From NCBI GenBank assembly GCA_023395575.1, contig JAEWZA010000318.1:1-11881 (forward strand): a stretch of DNA of 11,881 bases. Direction: 5' to 3'. The position numbers and the translations under genes were made by a program. Source of the stretch: Bacillota bacterium. Its GTDB lineage: Bacteria; Bacillota; Clostridia; Acetivibrionales; DSM-1351. The notes under the pieces were generated by a model. It was not told where the DNA came from, searched no databases, and saw only the letters and a list, made by a program, of their open reading frames with translations. Shown piece by piece: positions 1 to 7,463 of the stretch. Within the stretch, counting starts at the first letter, position 1, and each line of letters begins with the position of its first letter.

Positions 1-5
1 ACTTA

Positions 6-22
6 GTCTAATACAATTAGAC
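6..22 (+). promoter_or_regulatory. Dyad operator overlapping a candidate -10 box of the blaI-like gene
   Basis: The sequence GTCTAAT-ACA-ATTAGAC is a perfect inverted repeat with 7-bp arms and a 3-nt centre. It sits directly in front of the AGGAGG ribosome binding site (23-28) of the repressor gene. The left arm contains TCTAAT (7-12), a five-of-six match to a -10 box; the matching -35 box would lie outside the window. BlaI/MecI proteins bind short dyads as dimers and repress their own operons, so an autoregulatory site is likely. Binding itself is inferred. Confidence 0.55.
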
Positions 23-36
23 AGGAGGAAAATACT

Positions 37-399
37 ATGGAACAATATAAACTAGGTGAGATGGAGCAAAAATTTGCTGACATTATTTGGGCTAATGAAC
101 CTGTTAGTTCTCGCAGCCTCACAGAAATATGTGAAAAAGAGTTTAATTGGAAACGAACTACAACTTACACCATGCTCAATCGCCTATGCAAGCGTATGAT
201 TTTTCAAAATAACAACGGTACAGTCACTGCACTGATGTCTAAAAATGAGTTTGGTGCTGCCCAGGGAGAGCAATTTTTAACCTATGCTTTTAATGGCTCG
301 CTTCCACAATTTCTGGCAGCATTCACTCGCCGGAAAAAACTAAGTTCTAAAGAAATAAATGAGATACAGCGTCTTATTGATGAGTATAAGGAGGAGTAA
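37..399 (+). CDS. BlaI/MecI/CopY-family transcriptional repressor
   Basis: This 120-residue protein has the length and layout of BlaI/MecI repressors. A winged-helix DNA-binding domain covers about residues 5-75, with the typical recognition-helix segment WKRTTTYTMLNRL near residues 38-50. A helical C-terminal dimerisation tail follows (LSSKEINEIQRLIDEYKEE, residues 102-120). In the family the dimer represses its own operon and is inactivated when the partner M56 protease triggers cleavage near the start of the C-terminal domain. The AAF segment near residues 94-96 is where that cleavage would be expected by analogy. The start follows AGGAGG at an 8-nt spacing. The stop is 2 nt before the next ATG, and the ribosome binding site of that gene lies inside this one (about 389-396), so the two are translated as a pair. 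The natural targets, apart from its own operon, are unknown. Confidence 0.93.
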   Translation: MEQYKLGEMEQKFADIIWANEPVSSRSLTEICEKEFNWKRTTTYTMLNRLCKRMIFQNNNGTVTALMSKNEFGAAQGEQFLTYAFNGSLPQFLAAFTRRKKLSSKEINEIQRLIDEYKEE

Positions 400-401
400 C
401 A

Positions 402-2717
402 ATGCTTGAACAGCTATTTTTGCAGATTCTCAACATGAGCTTCACTGCTAGCATTGTCATTGTCTGCATACTGATTATAAGAATACTATTAAAAAAATTA
501 CCAAAGATATTCTCTCATGCACTGTGGTCTGTGGCACTGTTTCGCCTTGTCTGCCCGTATTCCTTCGAGAGCATGTTTAGCTTATTGCCCACAAAGGCAA
601 ACCCAATCTCACATGATATCCTATATATGCAGGTCCCGAAAATTGACACCGGTATCGCGACCATTAACAATTCTGTCAATATGATTCTACCTGCCGGAAC
701 CCCTTATGGCAGTGTAAATCCGCTTCAAATATGGGTATTTATAGGAAGCTTACTTTGGATACTTGGCATAGCAATTATGCTGGTATACAATTTTGTTAAG
801 TTATTTCGACTAAAAAAAACATTGCAAGATGCCATACCGTATATGGACAATATTTTTACATCGTCAAAAATTGAAACTGCCTTTGTTATGGGCATTTTTC
901 ACCCTAAAATTTATCTTCCCACTAATTTGAGTCATACCGAACGAGACTATATCCTGCTTCATGAGCAAACTCATATCAAGAGACTTGACCACATTGTCAA
1001 GTTCATGAGCTTTTTGGTGCTGTGCATTCATTGGTTTAACCCTTTTGTTTGGATTGCCTTTTTCCTTAGTGGAAAAGATATTGAAATGTCATGCGATGAA
1101 GCAGTTATTAACCTGCTCGGTAATGAGGTGAAGAAGAATTATTCCTCCTCGCTGCTAATCCTTGCAACTGGCAAGAGAAATGTGGGCAGTACACCTCTTG
1201 CCTTTGGTGAAGGTGACACAAAGGGACGAGTTAAAAATGTATTGAACTATAAAAGGCCAGTTTTTTGGGTGATTTTAGTGGCAGTAATAGCAGTTGTTTT
1301 TGTCGTTATAGGTTTATCAGCGAATCCAAAGAAAGATCCAAGTGGATTCACATATGTAAATGCAACCATTCTTACAATTGACAAAGGCAATCAGACTATG
1401 ACAGTAAAGGGAATCGACACGAACAGTCCCATTGGTAATAACTGTATTGTCAGCTGGGGAAATGCAACCCTTATAACAGTGACAGCCAATAATGAACCAA
1501 CAGAAATATCCATAAATGATTTCTCTGCTGGAGATTATGTGGTACTTTTTATAGATGAAATCAAAGAAACTTATCCCACAAGGGCAAAAGCTAAAACAAT
1601 TCAGTTACAGCCAAAAGGCATGCTAAACACGGTATACCCTACCGAAGAATTATGGACTTCCCGCACTAAATATGTGGGTGATAATTCAGCGGTTGGGAAA
1701 CTGATTGGATTGATGCCTGTTCCTATTGGTTTGAAATATGACCATTTTGAATTACAAACTGCATCGCAGCCATATAAGGTTGAAATTGTATATTCTGTGT
1801 CAACAGAATTACTTGAGGAATACGACACACAAAGTACATCCGTTGTCAATTCCTTTAGAGCAAATGCACTTTTATTACTTTCTTTAATAGATAATGCAGA
1901 TGAAATTCAAGCCACATTGACAGATGGTAGCCGGAAAGTTAGCTTTACCAATGGGCGGGAATGGGCGAATAATACTGTAGATGGTGATGTACGTGACTAT
2001 GCCCAGAGCCCCGAAAAATTACAGGAGCTGATTGATTTCATCAGTGCAGAAAAAACTGCTGAGACAGTTTCTGCGAAATATTCTATTATGAGGCTTGGCA
2101 AAAATGGTAAAGTACTTTCCGAATACTCCTCAGAAAATCAGCAAATTGCAGAAGCAATTATCATGAACGCCTTAGTGAAATCTGCAGCATGGGAGGGTGT
2201 GGATATTACCACCTTGGAGGAATGCTATCATATTCAGCAGACCCTACCTGAAACTCAAGAGGTTCATGACTATTATGCTTATCGCCTAAAAGATGGCAGG
2301 GTAGTGTTACAGTCTGGTGCAGTTGGGTGGTATAGTACTCTTTCTGATAATCTATACGAAGCTCTCGAAAAATACGTTATATACCAAGATATAGGAGGTA
2401 ATGCACAGGCAATAAACACCGCAAATTACAGCCAGAGCCTAACCCCCAAGGAGCTAAATCAAACCGAAGAAGTAGTCAGAAATTATTTTACCACCGAAGC
2501 ACCGTATTATGAGGGCATAGTGTCCATTGAGCTTATGTCCGATGATTATCCTTTATATAAAAATACGGGTATCGAGGGCGAATATGAAGCTGGCAACATC
2601 ATCATCTACAAAGTTCTTACCGGCAGAGATAAAAAAGACCATAACCCCGAACGCTCTGTCAGTGTCGCAAGAGCTTCAAAAGATTCTGCTTGGAAAGTAA
2701 TTAATCACGGATATTGA
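402..2717 (+). CDS. BlaR1/MecR1-type M56 membrane metallopeptidase with non-PBP sensor domains
   Basis: This 771-residue protein is the signal-transducing partner of the repressor encoded upstream. The N-terminal third is an M56 peptidase: hydrophobic segments at about residues 12-30, 36-52, 108-130 and 200-222, a zinc site HEQTH (187-191), and the third-ligand region KDIEMSCDE (225-233). A further membrane span lies at about 286-306. The remaining 460 residues should be outside the cell. They appear to hold a small beta-rich domain (316-402), a DUF4825-like segment (about 460-550, containing NADEIQATL) and a C-terminal DUF4829-like segment (about 680-771, ending DSAWKVINHGY). These domain names are from memory of similar clostridial proteins. 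No SxxK/SxN/KTG penicillin-binding domain is visible, unlike in true BlaR1, so beta-lactam sensing is not supported. Envelope or other extracellular stress is the likely input. Translation is coupled to the repressor gene. Confidence 0.88.
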   Translation: MLEQLFLQILNMSFTASIVIVCILIIRILLKKLPKIFSHALWSVALFRLVCPYSFESMFSLLPTKANPISHDILYMQVPKIDTGIATINNSVNMILPAGTPYGSVNPLQIWVFIGSLLWILGIAIMLVYNFVKLFRLKKTLQDAIPYMDNIFTSSKIETAFVMGIFHPKIYLPTNLSHTERDYILLHEQTHIKRLDHIVKFMSFLVLCIHWFNPFVWIAFFLSGKDIEMSCDEAVINLLGNEVKKNYSSSLLILATGKRNVGSTPLAFGEGDTKGRVKNVLNYKRPVFWVILVAVIAVVFVVIGLSANPKKDPSGFTYVNATILTIDKGNQTMTVKGIDTNSPIGNNCIVSWGNATLITVTANNEPTEISINDFSAGDYVVLFIDEIKETYPTRAKAKTIQLQPKGMLNTVYPTEELWTSRTKYVGDNSAVGKLIGLMPVPIGLKYDHFELQTASQPYKVEIVYSVSTELLEEYDTQSTSVVNSFRANALLLLSLIDNADEIQATLTDGSRKVSFTNGREWANNTVDGDVRDYAQSPEKLQELIDFISAEKTAETVSAKYSIMRLGKNGKVLSEYSSENQQIAEAIIMNALVKSAAWEGVDITTLEECYHIQQTLPETQEVHDYYAYRLKDGRVVLQSGAVGWYSTLSDNLYEALEKYVIYQDIGGNAQAINTANYSQSLTPKELNQTEEVVRNYFTTEAPYYEGIVSIELMSDDYPLYKNTGIEGEYEAGNIIIYKVLTGRDKKDHNPERSVSVARASKDSAWKVINHGY

Positions 2718-2975
2718 AGTTTTTTCGATCTCTGTGCACAGTTTAATCGGCTCAAATGTTTTCAATATATTTTTATATCCAAGTCGCGGCAAGAGATTTT
2801 TATCCGATGGAACCGCATTACAAAGGTGAAATACAAGCCCAAGAGCCACATCATCCTTTTGCAAGGCGGCTGGACGGAAAATATCGCTTTGTTCTGCTCG
2901 GATGAAAATTATGAACAGGCTGAAGCTTTTGTGCGTCGGAATATACCACTTCCTAAAAAGGGGCCCAACAGATGA
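2718..2975 (+). pseudogene. 5'-truncated remnant of a small PH/YcxB-like protein gene
   Basis: The reading frame stays open for 85 codons directly after the TGA of the M56 gene and in the same frame, ending at TGA 2973-2975. It has no start codon with a ribosome binding site. The translation looks like real protein: a hydrophobic/basic stretch, then EIFIRWNRITKVKYKPKS, an ILL..GG..ENIALFC strand pattern, and a helix ENYEQAEAFVRRNI. This pattern resembles the C-terminal half of bacterial PH-like or YcxB-like domains, though the family match is tentative. The stop overlaps the next start as ATGA, an arrangement typical of intact coupled genes. The simplest reading is that the 5' half was deleted, fusing the remainder to the end of the M56 gene. 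An alternative is non-coding leader sequence that is open by chance. Confidence 0.5.
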
Positions 2976-3403
2976 AAAGAAAGCTCTTACCACGGATTTT
3001 CATTATACTATTGGGAGCGATGCTCATCCTTTGGGGAGCTGGCAAAATTGCGCTGGGTATCATCGGTGAGCCAGAAAAAGCCGTTATAACCCATATTCGA
3101 CGCGTAGGAGGAGAACGAACCGACATAAAACCCGGCCGATACACTTACATCATCAGCTACACCTTTATGCTGCCCGACGGCAAAGAAATAAATGGATTTA
3201 CAAAGCAAATTGGGGATGGAATATATCAGAAGGCCGACGGCACATTAACTGTACAGATTCGATATTTCCCCTGCTTTCCGTATTTCAGTGCACTAGAAAG
3301 AGATGTAGGAATGAGTGCTGGTTCGCTTGTTTTGATTGTCGCTGGAGGTGTTTTAGTTTTCTTGATGGCTAGACCTGCAAAGGTAAATAACGGATACAAA
3401 TAA
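2972..3403 (+). CDS. DUF3592-like small membrane protein
   Basis: This 143-residue protein has one membrane helix at each end (about residues 8-31 and 115-133) and an extracytoplasmic or lumenal beta-rich domain between them. That domain carries YTYIISYTFMLPDGKEINGF (58-77) and VQIRYFP (94-100). Two helices around a Y-x-Y-x-F...G...V-x-Y-x-P core is the layout of DUF3592 proteins, whose function is unknown. AAAAAGGGG (2955-2963) gives a ribosome binding site 8 nt before the ATG. The start overlaps the stop of the truncated gene before it (ATGA), which suggests the two were once a co-translated pair. It is the last gene on this strand before a terminator, so it may be co-transcribed with the BlaI/M56 pair. 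Confidence 0.75.
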   Translation: MKRKLLPRIFIILLGAMLILWGAGKIALGIIGEPEKAVITHIRRVGGERTDIKPGRYTYIISYTFMLPDGKEINGFTKQIGDGIYQKADGTLTVQIRYFPCFPYFSALERDVGMSAGSLVLIVAGGVLVFLMARPAKVNNGYK

Positions 3404-3408
3404 ATAAG

Positions 3409-3498
3409 ACAAGGGTAAACCCGGCAAAGGCTGGGGACGCAATGCCCAAAATCTAAGATAGATTTTCTAATAATAGCTATCTGGGCAGACTGTTTGAC
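3409..3498 (+). promoter_or_regulatory. c-di-GMP-I (GEMM)-like riboswitch aptamer, possibly decayed
   Basis: The core reads GGGTAAACC, a stem-loop CCCGGC-AAAG-GCTGGG (3420-3435), then GGACGCAATGCCC. The GEMM-I pattern has GGCAAACC, a hairpin, then GGGACGCAAAGCC. GGGT (3413-3416) can pair with GCCC (3444-3447), as the outer part of that stem does in known aptamers. A second stem AGATAG/CTATCT (3456-3461/3477-3482) follows, preceded by TCTAAG, which resembles the 5' half of the tetraloop receptor. Weak points are that the first loop is not GNRA, the 3' half of the receptor is imperfect, and no clear closing P1 helix was found. TGCCCA (3443-3448) can also pair with TGGGCA (3482-3487), a possible alternative fold. 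No gene follows on the plus strand before the terminator at 3566. Confidence 0.55.
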
Positions 3499-3565
3499 TC
3501 GGAACACCTTTAATAATCAAATAATCTTTCATTATTCTTAGCTGTCTACATGCATAGTTATATTG

Positions 3566-3600
3566 AAACGCCAAAGTGTAAATTCACACTTTGGCGTTTT
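3566..3600 (+). terminator. Strong hairpin terminator between convergent genes
   Basis: AAACGCCAAAGTGT (3566-3579) and ACACTTTGGCGTTT (3586-3599) form a perfect 14-bp stem with a 6-nt loop, ending in TTTT then C. It closes the plus-strand BlaI/M56 unit. Because the arms begin with AAA and end with TTT, it may also stop transcripts from the convergent hisD-like gene, although it lies about 150 nt past that gene's stop. The remaining 146 nt up to the hisD stop is AT-rich and holds only a 12-bp palindrome GCTTATATAAGC (3661-3672), with no gene. Confidence 0.85.
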
Positions 3601-3746
3601 CTATACTGATGCCAGTTTTATATTATCAAAATTTATACCAAACAATACTTTTCCTTGACAGCTTATATAAGCATTCCAGCGCTATGATATATTTTATTTA
3701 ATATTACTTACTATTAGTATCTATTACTTTTTATTTATGAATACTT

Positions 3747-5036
3747 TTAGAATTCCTTTAATCGTACATCAACAGATAAAGAATGTGCCTTTAACCCTTC
3801 CGTTTCTGCAAGCAATTTTATATATTCACCATTTTTTTTCAACGCGTCTCTAGTATAATTTATAACACTGTAGCCTCTGATAAAATCATTTACGCTTAAT
3901 CCTGAGGAAAAACGAGCAGTACCACATGTTGGAAGAACATGATTAGTGCCACAAAAATAATCTCCAGTTGGTTCTGGACTATATTCTCCAACAAATATCG
4001 CCCCAGCATTTTTAATCTTGCTAATAATAGATTCATAATCTTGTACTAAAATTTCCGCATGTTCAGGTGCAATTCTGTTCACAGCTTCAACAGCTGTTTC
4101 TAAAGAATCAACAACAAATATATCTCCGTAATTCTGTAATGACTTAAGTGGACTATGAAGTTGGTTTTCTGATATAAGCTGATTCAATTCATTTTTAATT
4201 TTTTCCGCTTGTTCATTGCTCAAGCAGAATACGGTGCTCGCTTCAAAGCCTGTGCCATGCTCAGCCTGTGATAGCAAATCTGCAGCAATGAATCTTGCAT
4301 TTGCATGTTCATCAGCAATAATAGCAATTTCTGAAGGACCAGCAATAGAATCAATTTTTACTTGTCCATATAATAATTTTTTAGCCATTTGCGTATAATT
4401 ATTACCAGGTCCTACGATTGCATCAACTTTATCAATCTGCTCTGTCCCATAAGCAACAGCGGCAATACCTTGCGCACCAGATATTTTATATACTGTTTTC
4501 ACACCTAAATAATGAGCAGTATATAGTATGTAGTCGTTAATTTTCCCATTAACTGGTTTTGTAATAATGCATATTTCTGGTACACCTGCAACAATCGCTG
4601 GAATTACATTCATATATAAAGTCGAAAACAAAGGTGCCATTTGACCAGGTACAGTTACTGCAACTCTCTGCAAAGGTATATATTTTCTTTGTAGAATTAC
4701 ATCATTATCATATGAAACCTGGTAAGATTCTGGTTTCTGTTTCTTATGATAAGAAAACAGATTATCACACGCAAGTTTTATAGCATCTTTGAACTCTTGC
4801 GGAATATGTTCAGCAGCCTCTAAAAATTCTTGTTCTGTTACTTTAATGCTTGTCTTCTCTAAATCAACACCATCAAATTTCAGCATGTATTTTTTCAATG
4901 CACTATCACCATTCGTACGAATATCGTTCAATACTTCACTTACAGTTGCTATAACATCTCCAGGAATATCTCCCTGCCTATTTAACAAATTAAGAAAGCG
5001 CTCATTTTGGTAACTAAATTCACTAATGTTAATCAT
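3747..5036 (-). CDS. hisD: Histidinol dehydrogenase or HisD-like dehydrogenase
   Basis: This 429-residue protein has the usual HisD length and covers the whole fold. In the family it oxidises L-histidinol to L-histidine in two NAD-dependent steps using zinc. Visible hallmarks are APLFST (134-139), SGAQGIAAVAYGTE (186-199), the GPGNNY block (209-214), AGPSEIAIIAD (232-242), LLSQAEH (254-260) and the C-terminal EGLKAHSLSV (413-422). By alignment with E. coli HisD the zinc ligands correspond to Q257, H260, D359 and H418, and the catalytic pair to E325-H326, all present. Oddities are VAVTVPGQM (125-133) where most HisD have GLYxPGG, with the usual NAD-contacting Tyr replaced by Thr, and GTNHVLPT in place of GPNHVLPT. 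It stands alone with its own promoter and no other his genes, so a paralogue with another amino-alcohol substrate is possible. AGGAGAG lies just upstream of the ATG. Confidence 0.85.
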   Translation of the reverse strand: MINISEFSYQNERFLNLLNRQGDIPGDVIATVSEVLNDIRTNGDSALKKYMLKFDGVDLEKTSIKVTEQEFLEAAEHIPQEFKDAIKLACDNLFSYHKKQKPESYQVSYDNDVILQRKYIPLQRVAVTVPGQMAPLFSTLYMNVIPAIVAGVPEICIITKPVNGKINDYILYTAHYLGVKTVYKISGAQGIAAVAYGTEQIDKVDAIVGPGNNYTQMAKKLLYGQVKIDSIAGPSEIAIIADEHANARFIAADLLSQAEHGTGFEASTVFCLSNEQAEKIKNELNQLISENQLHSPLKSLQNYGDIFVVDSLETAVEAVNRIAPEHAEILVQDYESIISKIKNAGAIFVGEYSPEPTGDYFCGTNHVLPTCGTARFSSGLSVNDFIRGYSVINYTRDALKKNGEYIKLLAETEGLKAHSLSVDVRLKEF

Positions 5037-5118
5037 ACTTTTCTCTCCTGTCTGTTATTAATAACACTCTATATAATTCTTTTAGCTATACTCAAAAATA
5101 CTACCTATTTATTCTGAC

Positions 5119-5147
5119 TTTATAGCAAGTATAAAATTACTTAACAA
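5119..5147 (-). promoter_or_regulatory. Sigma-A-type promoter of the hisD-like gene
   Basis: Read on the minus strand, TTGTTA (5142-5147) is followed after exactly 17 nt by TATAAA (5119-5124). Transcription would start near 5112 and give a leader of about 75 nt with no T-box or attenuator visible. Upstream, at 5176-5200, ACCTCA and TGAGGT form a 6-bp inverted repeat 13 nt apart that could serve as a binding site; this is weak. The rest of the 370-nt gap (5037-5406) is AT-rich and holds no gene. Confidence 0.6.
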
Positions 5148-5261
5148 TTTAGATATCGTTCTATCACAATAATACACCTCATATTGCAGTAAGTTGAGGT
5201 TCTATCTACATCCACTTAATAATTTTTTCACAAACCCATCTCCATTATATATGATTTTATA

Positions 5262-5301
5262 AATCTTTCAAGCATTCTTGATTATTAATAACTGAAAGAT
5301 T
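5262..5301 (-). terminator. Weak hairpin downstream of the signalling operon
   Basis: AATCTTTCA (5262-5270) and TGAAAGATT (5293-5301) make a 9-bp stem, and a smaller hairpin TCAAG-CATT-CTTGA (5268-5281) overlaps it. It lies about 105 nt past the stop of the LytTR regulator on the minus strand. There is no good T-run after it, so termination here is only a possibility. No better terminator was seen between the operon and the hisD promoter. Confidence 0.25.
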
Positions 5302-5406
5302 CATTTATTGAAGCCCTATGATGAGATAATATTTTTGCATTGTGAGTAAATAAAACTAAAAATGATTCTACTTTATTATTTTTTCTTCCACATCATACAA
5401 ATATAT

Positions 5407-6624
5407 TTAAATGCCAAGCATCTCCTTCATTTTTTTTAAACGAGATTTACTTATAGGTACTTCATGGGGCGAACCCTCAAACTTGGATATATAGTTGTAG
5501 CCAATCCAGGGTGTTACCTTGCTTATATGGTTTAAATTCACAATGTAGCTTCTATGGCATCTAAAAAATTGTTGGTTATTTAATTTTTCTTCCAATATTT
5601 CTAACGAATCTTTAACTTTATATTTTCCATTTTTAGTTATAGCAAGTGTACTCCCAAGTTCAGCTGTAAAGAATAGTATATCGTCCAATTTGAATAATAG
5701 TATCTCATTATCCTCCCATACTGCAATCCTTTCAGATTCTTTTTTTACCTGAGCTTCCAATTGGTCTACTCTACTTATCAATCCGTTGACCTCCATGTAG
5801 ATGCTGCTATTTATTTGTGTCATATTATCATTAATACCATAAAAGCCTTGAACATCATAATCCTTAAATATTTTGTGAATGTTACCAGGTTCAAAGGTAC
5901 AGACAATATTATCGATTACATTGGAGGCAGTTTTGTAAAAGCTACTTATACCTATCAGGTCCATAGGTTCAACATCATGTTCATTATAAGTTATATTATT
6001 CTTTTGTAAATCTAAAGCCGCATCTATCCCAATCTTTATAAGATGAAGTGATATTTTTAGCTTATTAGAAATACTATTGATGCATTGTTGCATTGATAAT
6101 GACTTATCATCAATGTTTACATAAAATTGGCCTTTTGTAATGTCCTTCGAGTTACTATTAAGAATTTGTAATAGCTTATCATTAATTGCTTTCAGCTGGT
6201 TGTTCTTTTCTCTGCTGCTTTTACCTTGATTATAGCAAGTGAGTGCCTCTAATACATATCGGAACAAATGTTCTTTATCCCAAGGTTTACTAATGAATTT
6301 TAAAATTTTTCCATCATTTAAAGCGTTTTTTATCCCTTCCAAGCTTGCCTGACCTGTAAGCAATATGTTTACTGTATGAGGAGAAACTTGTCGGACTTGC
6401 CTTAATAACTCATCGCCCCTTACTTCTGGCATTATGTAATCTACAATCATTAACGGAACTTCTTTTGAGTCATCAAGAAAACTTCTCAGTAAATTTAAAG
6501 CCTCCGATGCACTTTCTGCTATCTCTATATTATAAGAAGCACCAAACCTCATCTCTAATTGTTCTCTTAAGCTATATAAAACAATCATCTCATCGTCTAC
6601 ACAAATGATATTCGGCTTATCCAT
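5407..6624 (-). CDS. LytTR-family response regulator with a long middle region
   Basis: This 405-residue regulator has an N-terminal receiver (about residues 4-128) with the acidic pair D10-D11, phosphoacceptor D62 in VDYIMP, T90 in LLTGQA and K113 in SKPWD. A C-terminal LytTR DNA-binding domain covers about 303-403, with FRCHRSYIVNL at 354-364. The family binds DNA as dimers after phosphorylation. The middle (about 140-300) is unusual: mostly helical, with a likely coiled coil near 281-298, against a short linker in typical 230-250-residue LytTR regulators. Its first part resembles the tail of the neighbouring REC protein. The gene is last in the kinase operon, 47 nt after the previous stop, with AGGAGGAAGA before ATG. 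It is the only member with an obvious DNA-binding output, so it is the likely effector. Its targets are unknown. Confidence 0.9.
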   Translation of the reverse strand: MDKPNIICVDDEMIVLYSLREQLEMRFGASYNIEIAESASEALNLLRSFLDDSKEVPLMIVDYIMPEVRGDELLRQVRQVSPHTVNILLTGQASLEGIKNALNDGKILKFISKPWDKEHLFRYVLEALTCYNQGKSSREKNNQLKAINDKLLQILNSNSKDITKGQFYVNIDDKSLSMQQCINSISNKLKISLHLIKIGIDAALDLQKNNITYNEHDVEPMDLIGISSFYKTASNVIDNIVCTFEPGNIHKIFKDYDVQGFYGINDNMTQINSSIYMEVNGLISRVDQLEAQVKKESERIAVWEDNEILLFKLDDILFFTAELGSTLAITKNGKYKVKDSLEILEEKLNNQQFFRCHRSYIVNLNHISKVTPWIGYNYISKFEGSPHEVPISKSRLKKMKEMLGI

Positions 6625-6671
6625 TCTTCCTCCTATGTGACTTAGCTGCGCAAAATCAAATCTGAAATTAT

Positions 6672-7463
6672 TTATACGTTTTGATTATGTGTTACATTAA
6701 GTTTCTCTATTAGTTGATCTAACTCTTGATTACACCTTTTTTGCAAATCTTTTATATTTTCCATTGTGGATATATCTACATCAACTTCCTTGCATGCTGC
6801 TGCATTACTTAGGCTATCCAGCTGACGTATGCTACATTTAACCTTTTCCAATGGCATACTTAGTTCGCTAATACAGTGTAGGTTTTCTCTAATATCATCT
6901 AGTATCTCTTGTTTTGACTCATTACATTTTGCATTAAGTTCTTTTTGAAGACCATAAAAGTTAGCGTTTTTTTGATAGATTTCTTTCTCAATTAAATTAT
7001 TAATCTCTGTAAGTTTTCTATTTTCTTCTTCACTAAATGTAAAATTCTCATAGGATTCAATAGCTCTCTTTACTGCACTGTTTAACTCGCTTTTTGTCCA
7101 AGGCTTTTCTATGTACTCAAAAAGGTTAGCACAATTGATAGTATTTATTACACCTTGCACTCCAGCCTGCCCGGTAAGTAGTATTTTCATTGTATTTGGC
7201 GACAATTTATGAATTCTCATAAGAATTTCGTCTCCGTTCATTCCAGGAATAATATAATCACAAATTACCACAGGTATTTCATAATTCCTTAAACGCAAGT
7301 CATTAAACACTTCTAAAGCTTCTTGACCACTTTCTGCCACTTCAATAAGATATTCTAATCCGAAAGCATCTTCAAGTTGGTTTCTCAAACTCTGAAGAAC
7401 AATTATTTCATCATCTATACAAATTACTGCTTTTTTTTGCAATATAGACATTGTTGTTTTCAT
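6672..7463 (-). CDS. Response regulator receiver protein with helical tail, no output domain
   Basis: This 263-residue protein has a complete receiver domain (about residues 10-138): D17-D18, phosphoacceptor D69 in CDYIIPG, T97 in LLTGQA and K120 in EKPWT. The rest (about 140-258) is predicted to be helical and coiled-coil-like, with no DNA-binding or enzymatic domain. The receiver is clearly similar to that of the downstream LytTR regulator (shared IVL.SLR.QL, GDE.L and LLTGQA segments), and ENRKLTEINNLIEK resembles the start of that protein's middle region. It therefore looks like a paralogue that lacks LytTR. It could act as a phosphate sink, relay or dimerisation partner for the LytTR protein. 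It sits 46 nt after the kinase stop. The start is uncertain: GGAGG touches this ATG, and a second in-frame ATG (codon 5) lies 12 nt further on. Confidence 0.85.
   Translation of the reverse strand: MKTTMSILQKKAVICIDDEIIVLQSLRNQLEDAFGLEYLIEVAESGQEALEVFNDLRLRNYEIPVVICDYIIPGMNGDEILMRIHKLSPNTMKILLTGQAGVQGVINTINCANLFEYIEKPWTKSELNSAVKRAIESYENFTFSEEENRKLTEINNLIEKEIYQKNANFYGLQKELNAKCNESKQEILDDIRENLHCISELSMPLEKVKCSIRQLDSLSNAAACKEVDVDISTMENIKDLQKRCNQELDQLIEKLNVTHNQNV

Noticed and set aside
402..2717. Annotation as a beta-lactamase regulator or penicillin sensor (blaR1/mecR1)
   Set aside because: The sensor half lacks penicillin-binding motifs and no beta-lactamase gene is in the window.
2676..2993. 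A 105-codon minus-strand frame across the M56/DUF3592 junction
   Set aside because: It has no ribosome binding site and opposes the protein-like plus-strand frame; it is a shadow frame.
3560..3620. A 19-codon frame (starting at ATGCATAGT, about 3550) after the aptamer, considered as the riboswitch target
   Set aside because: It has no ribosome binding site and reads through the terminator hairpin.
3655..3688. TTGACA followed by TATGAT, resembling a plus-strand promoter near the hisD stop
   Set aside because: The spacing is 22 nt, too long, a 12-bp palindrome fills the spacer, and no plus-strand gene follows.
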